Shown here piece by piece: positions 6,597-15,170 of a stretch of 15,170 bases of DNA. The notes beneath the pieces are model-generated. The model saw nothing but the letters and a program-made list of their open reading frames with translations. It was not told where the DNA came from and made no database searches. The DNA comes from Actinomycetota bacterium (GTDB lineage: Bacteria; Actinomycetota; Nitriliruptoria; Nitriliruptorales; JAHWKO01): positions 1-15,170 of the forward strand of contig JAHWKO010000054.1 in NCBI GenBank assembly GCA_019347855.1. Reading direction: 5' to 3'. A program made the translations under genes and the position numbers. Each line of letters starts with the position of its first letter. Position 1 is the stretch's first letter.

Positions 6597-7232
6597 GTGC
6601 CGATGGAGCCTCCCAGCAACTACCTCGTCCCGGTGGTGGTCGAACAGACCAACCGCGGTGAGCGGTCGTTCGACATCTACTCGCGGCTGCTCAAGGAGCG
6701 CATCATCTTCCTGGGCACGCCGATCACCGACGAGATCTCCAACCTGATCATGGCGCAGCTCCTGCACCTCGAGTCCGAGGATCCCGACAAGGACATCTCG
6801 CTCTACATCAACTCCCCGGGCGGCTCCATCACCTCGCTCTTCGCGATCTACGACACGATGGAGTACATCAAGCCCGACGTGAGCACGATCTGCATGGGCC
6901 AGGCCGCCTCAGCCGCAGCCGTACTGCTCGCCGCTGGCGCCAGGGGCAAGCGGTTCGCTCTGCCCAACTCCCGCGCGCTGCTGCACCAGCCCCACGGTGG
7001 CGCCGAGGGTCAGTCCGTCGACATCGAGATCCAGGCCAAGGAGATCCTGCGGATGCGGGACCTCCTGAACGAGATCCTCTCCGAGAAGACCGGTCAACCC
7101 GTCGAGAAGATCGCCCGGGACACCGACCGCGACTTCGTCCTCGATGCGCTGGGGGCCAAGGATTACGGGCTGATCGACGAGGTCATCAGCTCGCGTGAAG
7201 CGTCCATGGGTCCGGTCGCCGAGGCCTCTTAG
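6597..7232 (+). CDS. clpP: ATP-dependent Clp protease proteolytic subunit (ClpP2-type)
   Basis: This 211-residue serine peptidase forms the tetradecameric barrel fed by ClpX or ClpC. The catalytic triad is intact: Ser105 (GQAASAA), His130 (LLHQP) and Asp179 (DTDRDF). The oxyanion/strand motif NSPGGSITS is at 72-80. [14 protein letters not shown] resembles actinobacterial ClpP2 rather than the GQAASMGA form of ClpP1 and E. coli ClpP. The start GTG 6597 has AGGAG six bases upstream; ATG 6603 is the alternative, spaced too far. It is 44 bp downstream of tig, consistent with one operon. Only one clpP is present here, whereas many actinobacteria carry clpP1-clpP2 in tandem at this site, so a second subunit, if any, is elsewhere. 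A strong hairpin follows the stop by 9 bases. Confidence 0.97.
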   Translation: MPMEPPSNYLVPVVVEQTNRGERSFDIYSRLLKERIIFLGTPITDEISNLIMAQLLHLESEDPDKDISLYINSPGGSITSLFAIYDTMEYIKPDVSTICMGQAASAAAVLLAAGARGKRFALPNSRALLHQPHGGAEGQSVDIEIQAKEILRMRDLLNEILSEKTGQPVEKIARDTDRDFVLDALGAKDYGLIDEVISSREASMGPVAEAS

Positions 7233-7241
7233 CTCGGGAGC

Positions 7242-7340
7242 TGAGGGCTGGCACCGCTCTCTTCCTCCAGCACACTTTGCGGCCGCCTTTCAAGCAGGCG
7301 GCCGCTCGTGTGAGTCGGTCGAGATCGGTGCCAGCCCTCA
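7242..7340. terminator. large nested hairpin between convergent genes: bidirectional terminator or structured RNA
   Basis: A perfect 15-bp outer stem (7242-7256 with 7326-7340; TGAGGGCTGGCACCG and its complement) is extended past one mismatch by TCTC/GAGA (7258-7261 with 7321-7324). Inside lie CACAC/GTGTG (7271-7275 with 7308-7312) and a perfect 9-bp GCGGCCGCC/GGCGGCCGC stem (7279-7287 with 7297-7305) around a 9-nt loop. In all about 33 base pairs occur in 99 nt. It begins 9 bases after the clpP stop and ends 56 bases before the lipoprotein stop on the other strand, so termination from both sides is the simplest role. There is no U tract, and the layered structure is larger than an ordinary terminator. 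Confidence 0.7.
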
Positions 7341-7396
7341 TCGGTCCGATCTCTGCCTCTGCAGTCTCGTGGCGAGGTTGGTGGTGACCTCGACGG

Positions 7397-8104
7397 TCAG
7401 CTGGATGCGGGGGTGGGGGAGCCGGGCTGGACGGCGGGTTGGGGTGGGATGACCTGGAGGCGTTCGGCGTCCCAGCGGCCGAAGTCCTGGTCGACCACGA
7501 TCTGCATGCCCGACACGTGCTGACGCAGCCACTGCTGGACGGCGAGCTGCTGTGGGTCGGGCTGGCCGGGTGCCGGGCTGGCGGTGGGCGCGGGTGACGG
7601 CGCCTCACGCTCGACGACCTGGTCGAGCACGGCGAGGCTGCGCAGCTCCCGGTCGAGCTCCTGGTCGCTGAACCCGAGGACGTCGATCTGCTCCTGCAGG
7701 GCGTCCGCGCCTCCGGCCTGCTGCTCGAGCTGTGTGCGCTGCTCGTCGATCTGCTCGTCCGTCACCTCGATCCCCTCCTCCTCGGCCGACTGCAGGATGG
7801 CCTCCGTCAGGATCATCTGGCTGAGGACGCTCGCGCGGATCTGCGGGCGGGCCTGCTCCGGGTCCTCGATCTGGTTGGCCAGCTGCGGGCTCTCGAGGGC
7901 CGCGTCGACCCGTGACTCGACGCGCTCGGTGTCGATCTCGGTGTCACCGACCTCCGCCGCGACGCCGTCGGGCAGGTCGGCGCCAGGCAGCGCCTGGTCG
8001 GTCGGTGCGGCCGAGCCGGTCGCATCGGTGGACGGCTCGCCGCTGCCGCACGCGGCCAGGAGCAGCACGGCGGCGATGGCGAGCGAGGGCACGAGGCGGG
8101 ACAT
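7397..8104 (-). CDS. SurA N-terminal-domain lipoprotein (putative extracytoplasmic chaperone)
   Basis: This 235-residue protein has a lipoprotein signal peptide: MSRLVPSLAIAAVLLLAACGSG with lipobox LAAC and lipidated Cys19, then a Ser/Thr/Ala/Pro linker. Residues about 45-185 (VAAEVGDTEIDTERVESRV, then alternating acidic helices with SQMILTEAILQSAEEEGIEVTDEQID) match the helical SurA/PrsA-type N-terminal chaperone domain. No parvulin-type isomerase domain follows; instead come a Pro/Ala linker and a short conserved-looking C-terminus (QQWLRQHVSGMQIVVDQDFGRWD) with a Pro-rich end. ATG 8104 was chosen because it gives the signal peptide exactly; a frame extension to 8278 adds 58 Arg-rich residues with no support. 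AGGAT lies about 10 bases upstream. It would aid folding of exported proteins at the outer face of the membrane. It sits inverted between clpP and clpX. Confidence 0.85.
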   Translation of the reverse strand: MSRLVPSLAIAAVLLLAACGSGEPSTDATGSAAPTDQALPGADLPDGVAAEVGDTEIDTERVESRVDAALESPQLANQIEDPEQARPQIRASVLSQMILTEAILQSAEEEGIEVTDEQIDEQRTQLEQQAGGADALQEQIDVLGFSDQELDRELRSLAVLDQVVEREAPSPAPTASPAPGQPDPQQLAVQQWLRQHVSGMQIVVDQDFGRWDAERLQVIPPQPAVQPGSPTPASS

Positions 8105-8313
8105 GGGGGCGATCCTGTTCGGTGTGGGGATCTGACGACGTCGATCCCGTCGGACGCGGGAGACGTGAGGAGCCAGGGTGGAGGACACGCGCGTCTCGTG
8201 CCAGGACGAGCGGCCCGACAGGCGACGTCCACATGAGGTGACGGCTCCGGGGCAGCACGGGGGCTCGCTCTGTACCATGACCGCCGCGGGAGCGAGTCAG
8301 AGGAGCGAAGCTC

Positions 8314-9585
8314 GTGGCGAGACTCGGTGAGGGCGGGGATCTCCTGAAGTGCTCGTTCTGTGGGAAATCGCAGAAGCAGGTCAAGAAGCTGATCGCCGGT
8401 CCCGGCGTGTACATCTGCGACGAGTGCATCGACCTCTGCAACGAGATCATCGAGGAGGAGCTCTCCGAGCCCTCCGATCTGAAGCTCGACGAGCTGCCCA
8501 AACCCCGGGACATCTACGAGTTCCTCAACGACTACGTCGTCGGTCAGGATGCCGCCAAGAAGACCCTCGCGGTCGCGGTGTACAACCACTACAAGCGCAT
8601 CCAGGTCGGGGCGACCACCGCGGACGAGGTGGAGCTCGCCAAGTCCAACATCCTCCTGCTCGGCCCCACCGGCTCGGGGAAGACCCTCCTCGCGCAGACG
8701 CTCGCGCGGATGCTGAACGTCCCGTTCGCGATCGCCGACGCCACCGCGCTCACCGAAGCGGGCTACGTCGGTGAGGACGTCGAGAACATCCTCCTCAAGC
8801 TGATCCAGGCCGCGGACTTCGACGTGAAGAAGGCCGAGACCGGGATCATCTACATCGACGAGGTCGACAAGATCGCCCGCAAGTCCGACAACCCGTCGAT
8901 CACCCGGGACGTGTCGGGCGAGGGTGTCCAGCAGGCCCTGCTGAAGATCCTCGAGGGCACGATCGCGTCGGTGCCGCCCCAAGGTGGGCGCAAGCACCCT
9001 CACCAGGAGTTCATCCAGATCGACACGACGAACATCCTGTTCATCGTGGGCGGGGCGTTCGCCGGACTCGAGCGCATCATCGAGTCGCGGATCGGCCGCA
9101 AGGGCGTCGGCTTCGGTGCCGACGTGCGTGGACCGCAGGACCGCGACCTCGGTGCGGTGCTCGCGCAGGTGCTGCCCGAGGACCTCGTCAAGTACGGGCT
9201 GATCCCCGAGTTCGTGGGACGACTGCCGGTCGTGAGCTCCGTCGATCCGCTGGACCGCGAAGCCCTCGTCGAGATCCTCGTCGAGCCCAAGAACGCGCTC
9301 GTGAAGCAGTACCGGCGGTTCTTCGACTTCGACGGGGTCGAGCTCGAGTTCGAGGACGATGCGCTCGAGGCGATCGCCGACCTCGCGATCCTCCGGCAGA
9401 CCGGCGCGCGCGGGTTGCGCGCGATCCTCGAGGAGGTGCTGCTCAACACGATGTACGAGCTGCCCTCACGCGAGGACATCGGTCGCTGCGTGATCACCGC
9501 CGAGACCGTCCGCGACCGGGTCAACCCGACCCTGGTCCCGCACGCCGGTCCGGCGCTGGACGAACCGACGGAGCGTTCCGCCTGA
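8314..9585 (+). CDS. clpX: ATP-dependent Clp protease ATP-binding subunit ClpX
   Basis: This 423-residue AAA+ unfoldase of the ClpXP protease has the N-terminal zinc-binding dimerisation domain with Cys13, Cys16, Cys35 and Cys38 (CSFC...CDEC). Walker A GPTGSGKT is at 117-124, the pore-loop GYVG at 150-153 and Walker B IIYIDE at 178-183. The ClpP-docking loop is GVGFGAD, with VGF in place of the IGF or LGF of other species. The sensor-2 region GARGLRAI lies near residue 366. GTG 8314 has AGGAG (8301-8305) eight bases upstream. The 209-bp spacer to the divergent lipoprotein gene must hold its own promoter; TACCAT (8273-8278) is a possible -10 box. clpX is thus probably transcribed apart from tig-clpP. 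Confidence 0.98.
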   Translation: MARLGEGGDLLKCSFCGKSQKQVKKLIAGPGVYICDECIDLCNEIIEEELSEPSDLKLDELPKPRDIYEFLNDYVVGQDAAKKTLAVAVYNHYKRIQVGATTADEVELAKSNILLLGPTGSGKTLLAQTLARMLNVPFAIADATALTEAGYVGEDVENILLKLIQAADFDVKKAETGIIYIDEVDKIARKSDNPSITRDVSGEGVQQALLKILEGTIASVPPQGGRKHPHQEFIQIDTTNILFIVGGAFAGLERIIESRIGRKGVGFGADVRGPQDRDLGAVLAQVLPEDLVKYGLIPEFVGRLPVVSSVDPLDREALVEILVEPKNALVKQYRRFFDFDGVELEFEDDALEAIADLAILRQTGARGLRAILEEVLLNTMYELPSREDIGRCVITAETVRDRVNPTLVPHAGPALDEPTERSA

Positions 9586-9588
9586 CCG

Positions 9589-9629
9589 ACGGTCTCCCCG
9601 GGTCACTCCGGGTCCCGGCTGGAGGCCGT
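9589..9629 (+). terminator. stem-loop after clpX, possible terminator or valS leader hairpin
   Basis: ACGGTCTCC (9589-9597) pairs with GGAGGCCGT (9621-9629) with one G-U, and the inner CCGGG (9598-9602) with CCCGG (9614-9618), giving about 14 bp. It starts three bases after the clpX stop. There is no U tract. The rest of the spacer to valS (9630-9709) shows no clear element apart from the valS ribosome-binding site; no T-box consensus is present. Confidence 0.45.
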
Positions 9630-9709
9630 TCACCGGATACGCGTCGTAGGGGCCCGGTCTACGCCGATGGCTACGCTCGTTCGTCGACCGTGCGCGGCCC
9701 GGAGGAACG

Positions 9710-12369
<2,660 letters not shown>

Positions 12370-12373
<4 letters not shown>

Positions 12374-13689
12374 CCTTCCGCTCCGCGGTCCGGGACCTGG
12401 AGTCCCGGATCCCCACGCGCATGGTCCCGGACCTCGACCGCATCCGGTCGCTCGCCGACCTGATGGGTGACCCGCAGGGCACCTACCCCTCGATCCACAT
12501 CACGGGGACGAACGGCAAGACGTCGGTGTCGAGGATGGTCACGGCCTTGCTGGGCGCGCTCGGGATCCAGACGGGGACGTTCACGTCTCCGCACCTGCAA
12601 TCGGTCCGCGAGCGCATCAGGGTCGCCGGCCGGCCGATCAGCGAGGAGGGTTTCGCACGGGCGTACGAGGACGTCGCCCGCGTGGCCGAGCTGGTCGACG
12701 AGCGCTCCGACGAGCGGGTCACCTACTTCGAGATGCTCACGGCCATGGCGTACTGGTGGTTCGCGGATCACCCGGTCGAGGTCGGGGTCTTCGAGGTCGG
12801 GATGGGGGGCCTCTGGGACGCGACCAACCTCGTCCGCGGCGAGGTCGCCGTGCTCACCCGCGTGGACGTCGACCATCCGGAGCTGGGCGACACGCCCGCC
12901 GAGGTCGCCCGCGAGAAGGTCGGGATCATCAAGCCCGGGGCCACCGTGGTGACCGTCGAGCAGACCACCGACGTGGAGCGGATCCTGAGCGAGCGGGTAT
13001 CGGAGCAGGGAGCGACCGTGTTCCGGGTCGGTGCGGGTGCGGACGTCGAGGTCACCGATCGCCGGCTGGCGGTCGGGGGGCAGCAGCTCACCTTCAGGAC
13101 CCCGACCCGCACCTACGAGAACGTGTTCCTGCCGGTGCACGGGACCTACCAGGCCGACAACGCGGCGGTGGCGCTCGCGGCGCTGCACGCGTTCCTCGGT
13201 GGCCTCCAGGAGGTCGACGACGAGGTCATCCGTGAGGGCTTCGGTGCGGTCGAGGTTCCCGGGAGACTCGAGGTCGCGAACCGCGATCCCACGGTGATCC
13301 TCGACGGCGCACACAACCCCGCGGGAGCGCGACGTACCGCTGCGGATCTCGAGGAGACGTTCGCCTTCCGGGACGTGATCCTCGTGATCGCCTGCCTGGA
13401 CGACAAGGACGTCGAGGGGATCGTCTCGGCCTTCCGCGACGTCGCGAGCCACGTGATCGTCACCCAGGCGCCGTCCCGGCGCGCCGCGTCGCTCGACCGC
13501 ATGGCCTCGGTCGCCGAGGGCGTGTGGGAGGGGACCTCCGTGATCGTGGAGCGCGCTCGGGATGTCGATGAGGCCATCGCCAAGGCCACCGGTGTGGTCG
13601 GCGAGACCGACGGGGTGCTCGTGACCGGGTCGCTCTACACGGTCGGCGCCGCTCGCGACCGGTACGTGCCGTCGGACGGTCCCGGCTAG
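12370..13689 (+). CDS. folC: folylpolyglutamate synthase / dihydrofolate synthase
   Basis: This 439-residue Mur-ligase-like enzyme adds glutamate to dihydropteroate and/or reduced folates, using ATP in the cytoplasm. The P-loop GTNGKTS is at 46-52 (HITGTNGKTSVSRM). TYFEMLTAMAYWWF and VFEVGMGGLWDATNLV form the central metal/ATP site, and the C-terminal Mur-ligase domain carries DGAHNPAGA (about 314-322). GMGGLWDATN replaces the more common GLGGRLDATN. The start GTG 12370 lies within the valS stop. Its TAG stop (13687-13689) overlaps the stop of the convergent CAP gene in the palindrome CTAG. Whether it has both folate activities cannot be read from sequence, but a single folC usually does both. 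Confidence 0.96.
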
Positions 13690-14480
13690 GCCTGCAGGCC
13701 GGTCGTCTCCACCAGTGGCCGCGGGCACATGGTGGCCAGGATCTCCCCGGTGGGACCGCGGGTCTGTGCGGCCAGGGTCCGCGCCAGCGCGACGCTCACG
13801 GCGTCCTCACACGGTGGCGGCGGCTCCGGGAGCGGCTCGGGCTCCGGAGGTGGGGGAGGCTCGGCTGGTTCGGTCGGCGCCGGTTCCGCGGGTGCTGCGC
13901 GGGGCGTCGTTGGGGGTGGCTCCTCCGCAGCCGGTGGCGGGGGCGGAGGCGGCGGAGGCGGCGGTGGTGGTGGAGGTGGTGGTGGAGGCGGCTGTGGTTC
14001 GGACGCCGCGTCGGGCAGCCGGAAGACCTCGGACACCCAGATGGTGTCCCCGCGCCGCTCGACCCCGATGCCGAGCTCGGTGAAGTCCGGGTCGAGGATG
14101 TTCCGTCGATGGCTCGACGAGCTCATCATCATCTGGTGGATCCTGGCGGTGCTCGCCCCGGTGCCGACGTTCTCGCCGATCTTGCGCCAACAGCAGACCT
14201 CGGAGCCCAGGTTCGGGTTGTGGTAGAGCTGGCCCCGGTCGGCCATGCGGCCTGCGTGCCGCCGGGCGACGTCGCGCAGGTCGGCCCGGATCCGAAGGGC
14301 GGGCAGTCCGCGTGACGTCCGTTCGGCGTTCACCCTCGAGACCAGGTCGGACTCGGCGCCACTGTCGACGCTCGCGTCCGCGGGGAGCGGACCAGCGAGC
14401 AGTACGGCCAGTGTCGCACAGAGTGAGAGAACCGTCCGGAGCCACCTGCGGCGGTTGCCGCGGATGGCTCGCGACGTCAG
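13686..14480 (-). CDS. secreted CAP-domain (SCP/PR-1-like) protein with polyproline linker, apparent CTG start
   Basis: The 264-residue frame read from CTG 14480 begins with a classic Sec signal peptide: basic RGNRRRWLR, hydrophobic TVLSLCATLAVLLAG, then a PADAS cleavage site after Ala36. The CAP domain (about 46-155) follows: VNAERTSRGLPAL, His87 (YHNP), Glu103 (GENVG) and His124 (HRRNIL), ending in WVSEVF. A run of 20 prolines (164-183) and a Pro/Glu/Ala-rich linker lead to a short C-terminal segment with two cysteines (CEDAV...TMCP). No ATG, GTG or TTG exists between the upstream in-frame stop (14484-14486) and GTG 14333, and a GTG start would delete the signal peptide. CTG has GGAGG seven bases before it. 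Bacterial CAP proteins are secreted or wall-associated; their function is mostly unknown. The gene is convergent with folC, divergent from the next gene. Confidence 0.85.
   Translation of the reverse strand: MTSRAIRGNRRRWLRTVLSLCATLAVLLAGPLPADASVDSGAESDLVSRVNAERTSRGLPALRIRADLRDVARRHAGRMADRGQLYHNPNLGSEVCCWRKIGENVGTGASTARIHQMMMSSSSHRRNILDPDFTELGIGVERRGDTIWVSEVFRLPDAASEPQPPPPPPPPPPPPPPPPPPPPAAEEPPPTTPRAAPAEPAPTEPAEPPPPPEPEPLPEPPPPCEDAVSVALARTLAAQTRGPTGEILATMCPRPLVETTGLQA
13932..13991. repeat. trinucleotide tract encoding 20 prolines
   Basis: Twenty consecutive GGN-type triplets on the + strand (CCN proline codons on the - strand) in the linker of the CAP protein. Third positions vary (cgg, tgg, agg, ggg), with short pure runs of three. 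The tract could change length by replication slippage in steps of one codon without breaking the frame. Confidence 0.9.
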
Positions 14481-14486
14481 TGGTCA

Positions 14487-14492
14487 CCCTCC
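14487..14492 (-). promoter_or_regulatory. Shine-Dalgarno deciding the CTG start of the CAP gene
   Basis: On the - strand this reads GGAGGG, with GGAGG (complement of 14488-14492) placed exactly seven bases before CTG 14480. The out-of-frame GTG directly adjoining it is too close to be used. The spacing is the main evidence for initiation at CTG. Confidence 0.6.
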
Positions 14493-14566
14493 GGGTGGGG
14501 GGAGCGGACGGTCGCGGGGACCGTAGCGAGCGATGGACGCCGGGTGCCAGCAGGTGCTGCGACGGG

Positions 14567-14582
14567 CCGTCCGAACGGACGG
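14567..14582. promoter_or_regulatory. 16-bp palindrome in the divergent CAP / LVIVD spacer, possible operator
   Basis: CCGTCCG-AA-CGGACGG is a perfect 7-bp inverted repeat with a 2-base centre. It lies about 87 bp upstream of the CAP gene start and 86 bp upstream of the LVIVD gene start, almost at the midpoint of the divergent spacer. A dimeric regulator controlling both secreted-protein genes is possible. Promoter hexamers are not obvious. Confidence 0.4.
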
Positions 14583-14667
14583 GAGGAACCAGGAGCAGAC
14601 ACGCCGAATGCAGGAGGTGATGCAGCAGGTAGAGGCTGCACGTCCCGGACGTCCCAGGAGGGAACCT

Positions 14668-15170
14668 GTGGTTACGCAGATCCGCACGGTCGTCGTGCTC
14701 GTCGCGGTGGTCGCGCTCACGCTCGTGTCCGTCGTACCTGCTTCGGCCGAACACGAGCCGGAGTACGACCGGAAGTCCGACGAGTGGACCCTGGTCGAGC
14801 ACCTCCAGTTCCCACAGGGCACGGACCTGTTCTTCCAGCGCCGTGAGGGCCGCCAGACGCTCGACGGCGAGGTGATCGACGACACGCGCGACTACCTGTT
14901 CGCCGGCAACGACGCCTCCGGCGCCGTCGGGGACCCGCCCGAGGGCGAGCCCCTGGGGATCAACATCTACGACGTCACCGACCCCACAGCCCCGGTCGAG
15001 CTCGCGGTCGTCGACTGTCCCGGCTACCACGCCGACGTCGCCGTGTACGAGAACCTGCTCATCCAGGCGATCGACAACACGTCCGGAGCGGGCTGTGCCG
15101 ACGAGTTCGATCCGAACGGGGTCGACCAGCCGGAGACCGCGGGCATCCGCATCCTCGACATCAGCGACCC
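14668..15170 (+). CDS. secreted LVIVD-repeat (beta-propeller-like) protein, 3' end beyond window
   Basis: This open frame of 167 codons runs off the right edge. It starts at GTG 14668, six bases after AGGAGG (14656-14661); an in-frame ATG at 14608 would add 20 residues but has a poorer ribosome-binding site. The N-terminus is a Sec signal peptide (VTQIRTVVVLVAVVALTLVSVVPASA, cut before Glu-His). After a charged stretch come INIYDVTDPTAPVELAVVD and, later, GIRILDISD. These are the repeating x-I-x-D-(V/I)-(T/S)-(D/N)-P units of LVIVD-repeat proteins, which fold as blades of a propeller. Cys residues in DCPGYH and GAGCADEF may form a disulfide. Export to the cell surface or medium is likely; function unknown. 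It is divergent from the CAP gene. Confidence 0.82.
   Translation, partial: MVTQIRTVVVLVAVVALTLVSVVPASAEHEPEYDRKSDEWTLVEHLQFPQGTDLFFQRREGRQTLDGEVIDDTRDYLFAGNDASGAVGDPPEGEPLGINIYDVTDPTAPVELAVVDCPGYHADVAVYENLLIQAIDNTSGAGCADEFDPNGVDQPETAGIRILDISD

Noticed and set aside
8105..8278. N-terminal extension of the SurA-like lipoprotein
   Set aside because: The extra 58 residues are Arg/Ser-rich and would bury the lipoprotein signal peptide; ATG 8104 gives a correct lipobox.
9586..9709. T-box leader before valS
   Set aside because: No AGGGTGGNACCGCG-like antiterminator sequence and no specifier-loop arrangement; the spacer is only 124 bp with one simple stem-loop.
13729..14226. Gly-rich + strand frame with a long glycine run
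   Set aside because: It is the complement of the polyproline tract in the CAP gene; the CAP frame has a signal peptide and conserved motifs.

Overview
The window is GC-rich chromosomal DNA, mostly on the + strand, with Shine-Dalgarno-led genes, several GTG/TTG starts and many 4-bp start/stop overlaps. The gene set (4Fe-4S APS reductase, DrrAB-type ABC exporter, ClpP2-type ClpP, ClpX, a SurA-N-type lipoprotein, valS-folC) points to an Actinomycetota bacterium. A deep-branching class such as Nitriliruptoria is possible, but that is inference and nothing here fixes the genus. It reads mainly as a housekeeping region, with a few accessory or secreted-protein genes and some well-formed intergenic structures.

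Layout. 1-1069: the end of a MoaD/ThiS/CysO-like sulfur-carrier gene (its upstream part is buried in C-rich, probably degraded contig-end sequence), then cysH, translationally coupled to it: assimilatory sulfate reduction. 1179-1658: a hypothetical protein. 1747-4212: a TetR operator, a TetR repressor, an ABC ATPase and an ABC-2 permease, overlapping by 4 bp at each junction: a self-regulated exporter operon. 4133-4498 (-): a small CxxC/CxxC protein. 4619-4933 (-): tRNA-Pro(UGG) and tRNA-Gly(UCC), separated by two copies of a 50-bp palindromic repeat.

5080-9585 is the protein-quality-control block: trigger factor, ClpP and ClpX. The usual tig-clpP-clpX series is interrupted by an oppositely oriented SurA-like lipoprotein gene. 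Between the convergent clpP and lipoprotein genes lies a strong nested hairpin of about 99 nt, the most striking non-coding structure of the window. 9710-13689 is a valS-folC operon with a 4-bp overlap. folC ends tail to tail with a CAP-domain secreted protein on the - strand, the two stop codons sharing one CTAG. This CAP gene has a 20-proline tract and appears to start at CTG, because its signal peptide lies upstream of the first conventional start codon. Divergent from it, a secreted protein of LVIVD-repeat type runs off the right end.

I see no CRISPR array, prophage, transposase or clear defence system. The best candidates for something undescribed are the post-clpP hairpin, the tRNA-spacer palindromes, the small zinc-ribbon-like protein and the possible SD-sequestering structure after cysH.
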